A model generated the notes under the pieces. The model was given only the letters and a program-made list of their open reading frames with translations. It searched no databases and was not told the DNA's origin. A stretch of 64,000 nt of DNA from Prochilodus magdalenae (taxonomy: Eukaryota > Chordata > Actinopteri > Characiformes > Prochilodontidae), in assembly GCA_024036415.1 (NCBI GenBank), contig JAMWET010001257.1, positions 222,501 to 286,500 on the forward strand. Direction: 5' to 3'. A program made the translations under genes and the position numbers. Positions 26,901 to 38,419 of this stretch are shown here, piece by piece. Numbering within the stretch: the stretch's first letter is position 1; each line of letters starts with the position of its first letter.

Positions 26901-29085
26901 TAGGAATGAGGAAACGATGTGAAAACATTTCCTTCCTGTGTCAGGTTGAACCACATCTTTGAACTGGTGGGCACCAAAAGGACACCTGGTACACAGGGAG
27001 GCTACCAGGCTGCGGCCCTTTGCGTGGCTGTCGCCTTTGGAATTGTTGGTGGAATCATAGTGGGTATGTAACCGTTATCGGATATGTGTCATATTTCGTA
27101 ATATTTCGGAAATTTAGTCTGAATCTAGTTTTTAAAAATCAATTTCCAATATACAGCTGTTTCACAGCATCAACATTTCTAAGGTCGTGACCTACTGTGT
27201 TATTCGTAGGTGTGATTCTGAGGCTGCCAATCTGGGGAGACCCAGCAGATGACAACTGCTTTGATGATGAGGTGTACTGGGAGGTGAGTACGGGTTAATA
27301 AATGAGGGGCTGGTGGTAAAATTGTTTACTGCTGGATAGTTCTACATGACCGGAAAACCTAATAGACCGTAAACAGGCTTCCTGTTAATGAACATCACTG
27401 GGTATGTGCGATACCATGGGTGAGCTAGCTGGTTGGTAGCTTAGCTGGTCTCAAGACTATAAGATTGGTCCGCTGTTGTGGTCGGTGTAGATTCGTGTTG
27501 CCTCAGTAATTGCCTCAGCATTATATAAAGGGCTAGCTGGTCTTGGCTAGTCATCAGGTCTCTATGAAGTTTGTTATCCACTAAATGTATATCTAAATCA
27601 CAAAAACCTTTATGGCTGCTGACCTGTCTCATGAATTTCCCCCAACGTACTCGGTTTTGTTGGTCTTGGACAATAGCATGGTGGTTGGAATGTTTACGAC
27701 TGGGACGCCTTTGGAATCCACTGCTGTAAACATACTGTACAAGACGCGAAAACCATGGCAGCTTAGTGAGAGAATGGCTAGCACAGATCACAATGGAAGT
27801 CTAGGTAGCTTGATTAGCTCAGGCCCATCTCAATTAAACGAGGTCTCAGGAATGGCTAGGAATGGACAGATCCCCACGCCATTCCTGAACACAAACGTAT
27901 GTGGCTGTTGGAAATTCAGCCTGCAGGAGACTGAGGGTCATGTGAGGTTTACCCGTGCAGGGAATCATGTATGAGTACAGCTTAGGGGCGTCTGTCACCA
28001 GTCCGGGCTGAGGAACTCAATGGGGGAAGGTGCAAATGGTCTGGGAGGGTGAAGATGTTATCACCTCAGTAGGAACTATAGGTGAAGCGTCAATGGAAAC
28101 ACACCTGATAGCCTGTCCAGCTAACAAAGGGCAACTCATTTCAGAGCCTAGAGGAAAACTCGACACTTTCTCTCAAGACCCCCAATGGTTTCTGCTTCCT
28201 GTTGCTGTTTTGACCCCCTGAGGCACTTTACATGATCTCTCATTATGTTTGTATATGTTTCTGTTGTAGGTGCCTGAAGATGAAGAGACCCTCCCTCCAA
28301 TTCTGGAATACAAAAACCACATGGACACCAAGAACTCTCAGGCATGTGTGTAAGTCATGCAGACGATGTTTAGGCACCCCTGGTCATCCCCAGACTTCTG
28401 TACCACTGAATACACAGTTTGCTGCTATCATACTTCATAACATACCAAGTATAAGTCAGTGTAACTAGACTTTTTCCAAGCAATTTGAAGCCCTTTATTT
28501 TGGCCCGTTTATCGTTTAATGCACACACAATGTAAAGGACAGGAACAGGCGAAATTTGAAGAATAAAAAAAGTTTCGAAATTGTAAAAGGTAAAAAAAAA
28601 TAAAAATATGAATTACTGTCAATGTACTAAATTTTAATTTATTTTAAATAAAATAAAAAATTAAAGACTAAAAAATAAAAATGTTATTCTATTAAAAAAA
28701 CATGCAAATTATTTAAATTTTATGTTTTCAATATGTTTAAAAAATTCACAAAATTCAGGGAAGAAAGGGAAAAAAAACATTTAGGTTTTTTCAGTTCAAC
28801 AAAGCATGTCATTAGCCGGGAGCGTGTTCAAGTTTTCTCAAATGACTATGTGTGTAAGTAACACAGTGTAAGGTATAACCCATAGTAACCGTGTTTTTTT
28901 AGTTGATGTTATATTGATCAAATATTAACGTTATTAATTGTATTAATATAAACTTTTGTATTTTAGATCCAAATATTCCAGCGCAGTTTTTCAGATCAGC
29001 CGTTTGGAGACATTGTCTTATATGTGTTTCTCATTTATTTTGTGTTTATAGGTCTGAATCCAACTTTTCTGTGGAGGAGAGCTAG
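23921..29085 (+). CDS. rhcg: Rh family C glycoprotein ammonia channel, copy 1 (11 exons)
   Basis: Plasma-membrane NH3/NH4+ channel of the Amt/Rh superfamily, expected in gill, skin or kidney ammonia excretion. Exons: 23921-24146, 25427-25619, 25737-25887, 25991-26138, 26227-26393, 26494-26631, 26717-26853, 26945-27063, 27210-27283, 28270-28349, 29052-29085. All are GT-AG and phase-consistent, giving 488 residues. Visible: MGNC start, first membrane helix at about 22-44, glycosylation sequon N61-I-T, YYRYPSFQDVHVM. Also [13 protein letters not shown] with Asp193 and pore His201, and [11 protein letters not shown] with pore His360. Both pore histidines and the Asp are intact, so it should be functional. 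Introns are compact (85-1280 bases). If intron 10 is retained, an in-frame TAA at 28351-28353 gives 478 residues. Which zebrafish paralogue (rhcgb or rhcgl1) it corresponds to cannot be settled here. Confidence 0.93.
24147..25426 (+). other. Intron 1 of rhcg copy 1
   Basis: 1280 bases. 24230-24600 is very AT-rich. 24720-25250 is unique mixed sequence without recognised repeats. Donor A|GTGAGT and acceptor GCAG. First introns often carry enhancers, but nothing specific can be named. Confidence 0.6.
27284..28269 (+). other. Intron 9 of rhcg copy 1
   Basis: 986 bases without recognisable repeats. The open frames inside (up to 120 aa) match nothing I know and are not supported as exons. The homologous intron in copy 2 is 266 bases. 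Confidence 0.6.
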
Positions 29086-29703
29086 TAGGCTGCGGTTACC
29101 GCAAGATTTCCACAATGATGCAATGACGATACAGATGACATCTGCTGTAGGAAATCCACATGGAGCTCCGGAATGTTTTCCCGGCAGCTGGTCAGAGCCC
29201 ATTCATGCTAGGGGAGCTCTTTGTAGAACATTGTCTGATCATAAGTCGAGGTCTAAATGGTCAGAGACGATACTTTTATTGACCTATGGCATCTAAAACA
29301 TTTAGGATAACTGGTTTCACACTTACGATGGATTCTAAGAAGTATCAGTAAGACAAAATGACCATCTTCAAAGAGAAAGTGAGACAGAATGTGTTTATAT
29401 TGACTTTAAAATGATAGATTGATTTCAGGACGATTAGGCCCCTTCTCTACTTCTCTGATGTATTCTGTATCAGGTTAGCGTTGAGTTAACTGTCGTATCT
29501 GTGCTTAGCACGGTCTGTTTTTCGTCTTGCGCACAATATTCTGTTAGTGTTTTGAGTTTTAAGAATGTGAATAGTTTTATTTAATGTACTATGTGAGATG
29601 TTGTTGTATTTATCCGCTAAAGTATAAGCTCTGAAGTCTTTAAAGTGTTTATTCTTGTATTATTCCTGTACAAATTCCTTTTTCCAGAAAAGTTACGAAA
29701 TGC

Positions 29704-29709
29704 AATAAA
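29704..29709 (+). terminator. Polyadenylation signal of rhcg copy 1
   Basis: AATAAA about 620 bases after the stop at 29083-29085, followed by a GTGATTTCTTTCTT stretch that suits the downstream GU/U-rich element. The 29086-29703 interval would be the 3' UTR. Confidence 0.6.
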
Positions 29710-29729
29710 AACAAGGATCTGTGATTTCT

Positions 29730-30380
29730 TTCTTGAACCTTTATTCACTGACACCAGTATGAAGAAAAGGACTTTTAATGATCTAGCTAACAAACGCTTA
29801 CTAGCAAGCTAACAACGAATCGTACCCAATAGCATGTTACACCCCCACCAGCACCAATAACAGCTGGGGCTGGATTGGGCAAGTACTGGACACATTTCTG
29901 GATGTAGCCACATCAGTGTTCAGACAATCTTACATCAGAGAACTGGTCAGGTGCTCCAGATGTGGTGGAGGCCTTCCCTGGCACTGTTCCGAGGAGAATT
30001 TCCTGTAGGCTGGCATTGTATCCACTGCTGGTAGACCCGTATGACCGTACGCTTCCATACACCTGCAGATTCAGCTACTTCCTTCACACTATGGTCTTTG
30101 GCCACGCCCACATGCAGCCCCTCCTTTTAGCCAATCATCAACATCTGCTCTGGAGCCATTTTCCACACATGGAACGAGACACTCCCTGCACTGTAGCACC
30201 TCTTCCCAATCTATGGATCCCATCACTCACACCCTGCAGGGATTTATAGCCCCATCATCCTCGTGCAGCACCATCTGCAGGAGCCTGAAGGTACTACCAT
30301 CTTCTAAACTAATTCTGAATTTTAAAGACAGCAAGAATAATAGAATAAGCTTTTCCAAAACATTCTACAACCCTTTGGGA
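29730..30380. other. Spacer after rhcg copy 1
   Basis: No gene recognised. The sequence is GC-moderate, and a 95-aa open frame at 29962-30249 has no known domain. It probably belongs to a mobile element, since it leads straight into the Tc1/mariner-type remnant, but this is not proven. Confidence 0.4.
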
Positions 30381-30384
30381 TCAT

Positions 30385-30775
30385 TGATGATGGGTCTTTT
30401 GGAGTGTCCACCAAAGGCTTAGTGTTTCCAAGCAGAGATGGTTGTGTCTCACCCGAGAATCATCAAACAGTCAAAGGGAATCCTCAAAGAACATTTCTCA
30501 GTGCAAGTCTTTCACATCTTCTGTACGGAACACTGTAGAATCCTGAAGCAGCCCACGCAAGGCAAGGCATGAAGCCACCCCAGATGCGTCTTCCACTGAA
30601 AATGTATAGGGCATCACGAAGTGGAGAATCGGCTGACAACTCTTCATCAGCTGAAGTCTTGTAGGAAGCAACAATGGGCAAATATTCCAATGGGAATTGA
30701 TAACAACGAGTGTCCCAAACCATTAAACCATTAAACAGTGTAATTAAAGGAAAACTTACATAACCATAACCAGTA
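30385..30775 (+). pseudogene. Decayed Tc1/mariner-type element, second copy
   Basis: Shares GAGTGTCCACCAAAGGCTTA, CGAGAATCATCAAACAGTCA, ACTGAAAATGTATAGGGCAT and the 3' end AACAGTGTAATTAAAGGAAA with the element at 13855-14795. The central part is largely lost. It is too degraded to encode a protein. Confidence 0.65.
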
Positions 30776-31530
30776 CCAACTCATATTTAGTGTGTCACAC
30801 ACTGTAGTTGTTTATATTTACAAATACCAAATATACAGAATAAATTATACCTTTGATAATAATAGAAAATGTATTTTTCTATTAATGTATATATTAAACT
30901 GGCATAAAATTGGTCAGTGAAAAGTTAGGAAATCATTTTACTGGACTTTTGCCAGTTATATCAGTTGGACAGTACCTGAACAGATCTACACTATTCTACA
31001 TCATCAGCTCCAGCATTCCTGAGTTCATTCCTGTAAGGAGATCATTTTGGGGTCAGGTTGATTCCCACAGTATGCCCGTGTCCTGTATTGGGCATTGAAA
31101 GACGACCAGAAAATTCAGAGACATACATCTACAGTAATGATAAAGCTGTTGTATATTCAGTGACGTTTATTTGTTTATTGTTGTGTTGTTATTTGACTGT
31201 TAGGGAGGGGCCCCTCCAAAGACCAAGGGACCTGATGGGACCACCACATGGATAACCAACAGCGCCCTCCTCAACCGACAGGTAAAGTTTGAAGACTTTA
31301 TTTGGTGTGCTTATAGAACCCAACTCAATTCTAAAGAAGGTCAGGAAGTCTGATTTTCGAAAAGAATTCCAGACCTTGATTCCACCGGCCACTTCTCCAC
31401 TTCAGAGAAGGCGGTGGCGCTGTTCCCGGATCTGTTTATTTCGGGTTTCTTTTCCGCATGGTGGAGTTTTAACTTGTGTTTGTGGAAGTCTGGTGGTGAT
31501 GCTGACCAACCCAAAAAGGCAGCACCGTGG

Positions 31531-31765
31531 CGGTCCGGTGTAGCTCAATGAATAACACCGCTACCCACCAGCGGTGTTATCCCACTACTAGATGTGGAAG
31601 ACTGGAGTTTGAATCCCAGTCTGGGTGACTATGCTGTGCTACACCAATAAGAGTCCTTGGGCTGGACTCCTAACCCTACACTGGCCCACCTGTAGTATGA
31701 TTACCTTGTAAGTCGCTCTGGATAAGAGCCTCAGCTGAATGCAGTAAATGTGAATGTAAATGTGG
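31531..31765 (+). mobile_element. tRNA-derived SINE
   Basis: Starts GGTCCGGTGTAGCTCAATG (A box), with B-box GGAGTTTGAATCCCAG and tail GTCGCTCTGGATAAGAGC then ATGTGAATGTAAATG. Same family as 6605, 45980 and 53593. The preceding spacer 30776-31530 has no recognised feature. Confidence 0.85.
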
Positions 31766-31811
31766 CACATAGCCTATGTTCCTCTATGATCAGAGGTTCT
31801 GCATCCTTAAC

Positions 31812-32165
31812 AGTCAGGACCCCCACAGAGCAGGTAGTATGTGGGTGGTGGGTCATTCTCAGCACTGCAGTGACACTGACGTGGTGGTGGTGTGTTAGTG
31901 TGTGTGGTGCTGGTGTGAGTGGATCAGACACAGCAGTGCTGCTGGATTGTTGAGACACTGTGTCCACTCACTGTCCACTCTATTAGACACTCCTACTTTG
32001 CTGGTCCACCTTGTAGATGGACAGTCAGAGACTTTGGTCATCCTCTCGTCATTATTCAGTGGCCCCAAGACGCTGCCCACAGGACGCTGCCCACAGGACG
32101 CTGCCCGCAGGAGGATAGTTTTGTTTGGTGGACGATTCTCAGTCCAGCAGTGACACTGAGGTGTT
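31812..32165 (+). mobile_element. CAGCACTGCAGTGAC-type non-autonomous element with three 15-bp units
   Basis: Runs from GTCAGGACCCCCACAGAGCA through TCATTCTCAGCACTGCAGTG to ATTCTCAGTCCAGCAGTGAC. At about 32071-32113 it carries three units of AGACGCTGCCCAC / AGGACGCTGCCC, the unit expanded about 45-fold at 8134-8812. It is the more complete of the three copies here. Confidence 0.75.
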
Positions 32166-33440
32166 TAAACCCTGGTTAATTTTATGAGTTGGATAGTCCC
32201 TCTTGTCTTTAGTCTGGAGGATCCGTGAGTTCCGGGAGTGTCATATTTTAAAGCCGTACCTTTCGCCCTGAAATAACACCCTCCTAAAGCTTGGAGGCGT
32301 TTCTGCGGGTCCTACGAAGAGCCTTAAAGAAAACAAGCTGGTATGCTAGGTTTCTGAAGGAACCAAATGTGCTGTCCCGCACCCTGACAAAAGCTGGAGA
32401 GCCAATAAATCACTGCAGCTCACCTTTCTGAGCAGCAGAACTGCAGGCTCTTTGGTCTGAAGCTTAGTTCCTGGTCTAGACTAAGTTAGGTCTTGGAAAA
32501 AGACAAGTGGGACATCCCTTTGAGGGAATGGTGCAGGTCCTAAGACAAAGAAGACTGGCTATCGAGTACCCTCAGCATTTTTTTGTAGAGAAAGCCATTC
32601 AGAGTACTATCAGCCACTTCTGAAAGGGTTACAGTCCATTATCAGGAGGCAAAGGAGCTGAAGATAATGTCCAGATAGTTTGACAAATTGGTCTTGGCCC
32701 GTATTTTAAGCAGGTGTCATTTAGCAAGCGTGTTTACTGGGATTAGCATCTACACTTGTTACACGGTTAAGTTTTACAGAGTCAGCTCTGAACAAACATT
32801 CCCCTAGGTTTTGGCTGGGGCCCCTTGGATAGTGAAACCCAGGTAATAGAGCACCTGAGCTACATTAGAGCCCATTACACTCCAAACACTAACAGGAGTA
32901 TATAACAGCTAGCATTCATACCCAGAGCCTGTCCTCAGCCCGCACTCCTCTCACACGACGCTGCTGCTTACTGTACATATCTAACCCAGGTAATGAACTG
33001 AGGATGGAAATCTGAAGTCTCACATCCGTTACTGACTACAGGAAACGCGGTTTAGTCCAGTGTTTTAAGCAGGCCTAATGCTGGCTAGCTAGCTAGGCTA
33101 ACATGGCAGTGCGTGTTTCCCTCAGGGCAGTGGAAGGTTAGCGTAGCGAGTGTATTTCTCAGAATTATGAAGTTTCCACCTTCTCCTAACAGATTTAGGG
33201 TGGAAGAAACTGATGCTAACTCTTGCTAGCTAGCTAGCTGTTTATTAAATTAGCAAACATTGTCGAGCTAGCTAACTTTGCTCTGCGCATCTGACAGTGA
33301 CTATGATTATCTGGCAGATAAAGTATTCATTCGTCACATTCCATAACTTCTGTCTTTCTCCTACCCTGGGCTTCCACATATTGGCAGCTGCTATGTTGTT
33401 AGCTAATCTTTTTGCGTTTACTGTACACATTTTCACTCAT
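32166..33440. other. Spacer without recognisable genes
   Basis: Unique or old-repeat sequence. TAGC-rich phrases (GCTAGCTAGCTA near 33085 and 33230) are the only visible pattern. Confidence 0.5.
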
Positions 33441-34010
33441 TTACTCCCTAACGGCCACTGTGTTTGCTAACCCAACACGCCAGACGTCTCGGTATGGAGC
33501 TGTAGAGGTTCCTAATGGTGTCCTGTGATAATCCATCCCATGCAGCTTGAACATCCTCACACAGTTCCTGCAGATGGTGCGGTAGGGGTGGAGGTGGAGG
33601 GACACCAGGCCTTCTGGACGTGTGATGACAAAGCGCTCATCTCGGTGCTGACCATGGTGCCTCCACACACGGATTCGTTGGGCGTCTCCACCAAGACTAA
33701 AGCGGGACTCGTCACTGAAGATGACCCGCTGCCATTCTGAGTCACTCCATGACAGTCATGACACTGTCCCTGGTGACGTGGTGTTAAGGACAGTCGTGGT
33801 AACGGTCTGTGTGCATGTAGTCCTGCGTGGTGCAGCCGTCTGCCAATGGTGCTGCACTAACAGGATGAAGGACACCACTGCTCGCTGGATGTCTGTAATG
33901 GTGGCTGTTGGGTCAGTCAGGTACAGAGATAAGACCCGTCCTTGCTTACATCACATCTCATGATGTCAAACCCACCCACCAAGTTTCATTCCTTGATTCT
34001 TTCTGGGTGC
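33441..34010 (-). pseudogene. Tc1-like transposase remnant, copy 3
   Basis: The reverse complement reads through a GTACAGAGATAAG-side flank, ACCACGTCACCAGGGACAGT, the VIFSDESRFSLGGDAQRIRV-type stretch, LHLHPYRTI, then the C-terminal segment. It belongs to the same internally deleted family as 10350, 17715 and 58155. It shares with the last a longer left flank (CACCAAGTTTCATTCCT on +). Confidence 0.8.
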
Positions 34011-34539
34011 AGCTATTTGTGCAACTACTTTTTTGATGATGGGTCACCCTTAAGTGTGCAGGGTGAGTGGAGCTCTAGGTACCTCCTCTGTAATCCTCCT
34101 GTCAGCTTGTTTTGATAGCTCTAAGCACTTGCTGAAACCCGAGAGACCACTGCATGTCAGCGGCTCTGGGTGAACCTAAAGAGGTACTTTCGAGCATCCC
34201 CGAGTAAACTATGTACCGTTCCGCAGGCCAAATAACAGCTTGCTGGAACAGTGAGTTTTTAAAACATCACGTCAATCAAACTAACAACATGTCAGTCACT
34301 AGACGAGCTGTTCAAGGTGTTTCTTTCAATATCCCTGTAAACCTGCGTCATTAACGCCGCCTAAGGCTCGGTGTCCCTGCAAAACCCCTGGCCGCCTGTG
34401 GTCCTGGCAATCTGTCTTCTGCTTGTACTTCAGAGGACTGGAGTGTGCAGAGAAGTTGATTTGATTGACGGGCCTCTGAGGTGGTGTTGAACACATTCCT
34501 TTGTAATTAAATACCAATTGGTTTTGTGTGTACATTAGA

Positions 34540-35110
34540 AAGCTGACACTTACAGTTTAAACCAGTAGCTTCCTTATAGAGGCCTATAGATCATGAACAC
34601 AAAAGGCAAAAAAACAATTATACAAGATTCTGATCTGAGGTTATTGTTGTGATAAACTATGCCATGATTAGCCTTTCTGAACACAATGAAATTGTATTTA
34701 TTTTTTTTTATTTAATTAAATTAAATTTTATTTTACTTTTAGTAAAATAACTTTTTTGTTTTTAATTTAATTGTAAAAAGAATAGCCCTGTTTTCAGCAT
34801 TGTGGGTGAAATGGTTGATAAAAAAATTAATAATTATAATAATAACTCATTTACAAATGGTAAATGCAGTTTTTGGTAGGATGTTACAAATGTGGCACTT
34901 CAGCTTGCCTTGTTCCAAACTTATAAAGCCTCAAAAACAAAAAAAACTGTAAAAATCTCATGTGTCCTGACGTTTCCAAAGCTGGCACTTAACGTTTAAA
35001 CCAGTAGCTTCCTTATAGAATCATTTCTATTTGGTCCATTTATCTCATGATTCATATACAAAAGGGCAAAAACTATACAAGATTCTGATCTGAGGTTATT
35101 GTTGTCGTTG
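34540..35110. repeat. Imperfect direct repeat, period about 435 bp
   Basis: The phrase TTTAAACCAGTAGCTTCCTTATAGA, then CAAAAGGCAAAAA and TATACAAGATTCTGATCTGA with the following GGTTATTGTTGT, occurs near 34555-34650 and again near 34998-35105. This is a local tandem duplication, now diverged. Flanks 34011-34539 and 35111-35880 are AT-rich and unrecognised. Confidence 0.7.
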
Positions 35111-35892
35111 TTGTATATGTTATTGTTATTGCATTTTTGAGCACATTGAGGACACAGTTAATTTAAAAATATTTTTTGAAATTTTCATGATAAAACAGTA
35201 TTATTAGCCCTATTTCTCAGATTCAGTGCAGTGCAGTAGATAAAAAAACATAAATAATTATTTAATTTTATTTATTTGTTTATTTATTGAGATAAGAAAT
35301 ATAGGAGGGGCTAACACTTAAATCAGGAAAAGTCAACTGGAGTTGTTATCTCATGGATCACATAATTTAAGTTTGAAATAATTGGAGATTATTTATAGAC
35401 CATTTTAATTTTAGCCATGCTGTTATGTTTTCCATGCAGTAATAAACACCCTTAACTTTTCCTTCTGTTGTATCACTGCAGCCTCCGGCCCGAGATTACC
35501 TTCTTCTATATATACGCAAGTTTTTATTTCATTTTGTATGGTTGGCCAATTTTCTGATCATTTTGGACAGCCCAAAATTTTAGAATTTGAATTTAGAATT
35601 TAAGATTTTTAGAGTGTATAACTATTTGCCAAATATGTTTGTACACAGAAGAATTTGTATTTGAATAGGTGTGTATGGTCTCCTACCACACTCCCACAGA
35701 TCCATGGTACCACTAGATTTCGATATGACCGCCTAAAAAAATCTCATGCATTTTACATTCAAATCCCCGCCACATAGGGCGGTTAGTTATTTTATGTCCC
35801 TACATGATAATATCCAGGTTTTATCTGGGGTTCCACTCCAATTCCCATTTCTCCTTAATATCCAGACTTTTATCTAGTTAGTTCTTAGTTAG

Positions 35893-36030
35893 TTAAGATA
35901 AGATAAGATAATCCTTTATTAATCCCACAGCACCACAGAGAAAACAACAGAAGTGTCAGGAAATATACAGATAATAAATAAGATCTATATACAAAAAGTA
36001 CAGAAAATTTAAATAAAAATACTTAAAAAT
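35893..36030 (+). mobile_element. Retrotransposon-like tail fragment
   Basis: AAGATAAGATAATCCTTTAT followed by TAATCCCACAGCACCACAGA is the signature of a widespread fish retroelement tail (recognised from memory). It runs directly into the tandem array at 36070, whose ATTGCACATAGT unit is first seen once at 36061-36073. Confidence 0.5.
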
Positions 36031-36069
36031 TTAAATCCAGAAGACTACTGTCAGAGGGAACATTGCACA

Positions 36070-36745
36070 TAGTGATGGTAAACATATTATGCTATGCATG
36101 GTGAATTTAGATATTGCACACAGTAGAGCAGTAGTAAATAACGTAAGCAGTTTTATTACACATAATAGAAATAGAAATAGACTACTGAGCTTTATTACAT
36201 ATTGTAGAAATAGAAATAGACTACTGAGTTTTATTGCACATAGTAGAAATAGAAATAGACTACTGAGTTTTATTGCACATAGTAGAAATAGACTACTGAG
36301 TTTTATTGCACATAGTAGAAATAGAAATAGATTTCTGAGTTTTATTGCACATAGTAGAAATAGAAATAGATTTCTGAGTTTTATTGCACATAGTAGAAAT
36401 AGAAATAGACTACTGAGTTCTATTGCACATAGTAGAAATAGACTACTGAGTTTTATTGCACATAGTAGAAATAGAAATAGATTTCTGAGTTTTATTGAAC
36501 ATAGTAGAAATAGAAATAGACTACTGAGTTTTATTGCACATAGTAGAAATAGACTACTGAGTTTTATGGCACATAGTAGAAATAGAAATAGACTACTGAG
36601 TTTTATGGCACATAGTAGAAATAGAAATAGATTACTGAGTTTTATTGCACATAGTAGAAATAGGAATAGACCACTGAGTTTTATTGCACACAGTAAAATA
36701 GAAATAGAATACTGAGTTTTATTGCACACAGTAGAATAGAAATAG
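36070..36745 (+). repeat. 39-/30-bp minisatellite, about 18 units
   Basis: The unit ATAGTAGAAATAGAAATAGA then CTACTGAGTTTTATTGCAC is 39 bp. A shorter 30-bp version lacks one GAAATA-containing 9-mer. Unit lengths are multiples of three, so a 208-aa frame on + and a 232-aa frame on - stay open. Both are artefacts. Confidence 0.9.
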
Positions 36746-38290
36746 ACTACCGAGGGCAGCAGCTTGTAATATCATATACGTTTATGATATAATCGTGTTT
36801 TAACCGGTCCTGTATGTAAACATAACCGACAGCCCTGACGTTATTGTAGTTGAATAATAAAGTAATTTTTGCTTACTTGCTTTCAGTTAGATTAAGTTAT
36901 CGCTTAATCAAGGTGAGTTCTTTATACCATCTGGTTGAACACTTCGAGTGTCCTTATTTTAGTGAGTAGAAAAAACTCTAAAACACAAACAATAAAGGTA
37001 ATCGGGGTGGATTACCCAAAATTCCTTGTTTATTAGCTTTACTTTTCCTTCTAATGTTATTTTAAAGTAAACAACACAGTCATATGTTATATCCGGGTTA
37101 AATACAGTTTTGATGCACTCCACATGTTGAGGGTCTCCTAACCATGAAGGTGTTTATGTGGAGTATGTGGAGAAGGTGGAGTATGTGGTCCCGAAGACTC
37201 TTTATTACAGAGCTTTTTTACATCTCAGTTTCTGATCGTTACAGTTAAGTAAGTGTTGGGAAAATTAAAGAAAGCATACTAATGTAGTTATATATTATAA
37301 TGTAGTATAATATTTAGTAGTATAATATTTTTAGCTCTTAAAATGAGTCTTTATTAAAAGTTATTTAAGATCAAATATATGCAGCAGCACAGTTTGTGCT
37401 GTATACTTTGTTGGTTAAACGTTTGAGAGTATTTCACTTTATAAATGTTTTAAAACTTGAAATTTTTTTAAAAAACATTAAAAAAAAACATTTAAGAACC
37501 TTTTAAAATGTTAAAAAAATTTAGTTTTTTTGAAACTTAAAAATACTTTTAAGAACCTTTTAAAACTTCATTTTTGTCATTTTTTGTAACTTAAAATACT
37601 TTTAGGAACCTTTTAAAACTTCATTTTTGTCATTTTTTTGTAACTTAAAATACTTTTAAGCACCTTTTAAGACTTAATTTTTGCCATTTTTTTTTGTAAC
37701 TTAAAATACTTTTAAGCACCTTTTAAAACTAAATTTTTTGTCAGTTTTTTGTAACTTAAAATACTTTTAGGAAACCTTTAAAACTTAAAAAACATTTAGT
37801 TTTTTGTAACTTAAAAATACTTTTAAGAACCTTTTAAAACTTAAAAAAAATGTTTAAAACTTAAAAGATTGTAAAACTTTTTTTTATTTAGAAAACCAAA
37901 AAAAGATAAAGTTTTTTTTTAAGTTTGAGTAAATGACTTACCTTAAATTATTTGAGTATACTTAACTAGGCTTTACAGTATAAAGTTGTTTGTTTTTGTA
38001 AGTAGAGTCTCAGCTGTAGATACCCTAAAAAGTCATTGGCCATGGTGGCTTAATTTTACCTAATAATTCCTCAAAGGAACAGAAATCTTCTGGGTGTGCC
38101 TGTATTCCACATTCATTGACTATGGAAACCAGATGATCCAATCAAACTACATACCCTTACTGGATTGATCACTTGCCTACTTTAGAAGGAAAAGCTGCAG
38201 TGAAGAGGAAGCATCGGCTCATTCTGAAATGGAACACATATTGATCAGAAGGAATGTGCACTGTATACGCAGGCTGTTTTGCAGCAGGTG
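36746..38290. other. Spacer upstream of rhcg copy 2, with a 50-bp-type tandem array
   Basis: 36746-37440 is unrecognised. 37480-37870 is a T/A-rich tandem array with units of about 50 bp (TTTTTGTAACTTAAAATACT then TTTAGGAACCTTTTAAAACT). 37870-38290 is unique sequence leading to the promoter. Confidence 0.7.
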
Positions 38291-38296
38291 CTCCTA

Positions 38297-38375
38297 TTAG
38301 CCAAACACCTGCCCAGGTGTGACACACCTCCAAGTTCTCCTCTATAAATACCTCTGCAGTCAACGCCTGCTAGGT
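38297..38375 (+). promoter_or_regulatory. Proximal promoter of rhcg copy 2
   Basis: TATAAA at 38343-38348 lies 71 bases before the ATG. Upstream, AGCCAAACACCTG then CCCAGGTGTGACACACCTC matches the copy 1 promoter in sequence, order and distance to TATA. The core AGGTGTGACACACCT is nearly palindromic and resembles paired T-box half-sites. CACCTG/CAGGTG are E-boxes. Retention after duplication suggests function. Confidence 0.65.
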
Positions 38376-38419
38376 TCTGTCTGAAGCTGCCCTCACCCTG
38401 GTCATCACCTGCAGACACA

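Noticed and set aside
27612..27974. 120-residue open frame in rhcg copy 1 intron 9
   Set aside because: No domain, no fitting splice phase, and absent from copy 2.
31531..31620. Candidate tRNA gene with A and B boxes
   Set aside because: The cloverleaf is degraded and followed by a SINE body and LINE-type tail. The same holds for 6605, 45980, 53593 and 40325.
36031..36729. 232-residue Leu/Phe-rich reverse frame resembling a membrane protein
   Set aside because: Translation of 39/30-bp tandem units. Regular LLCAIKLSSLFLF repetition is the DNA period.
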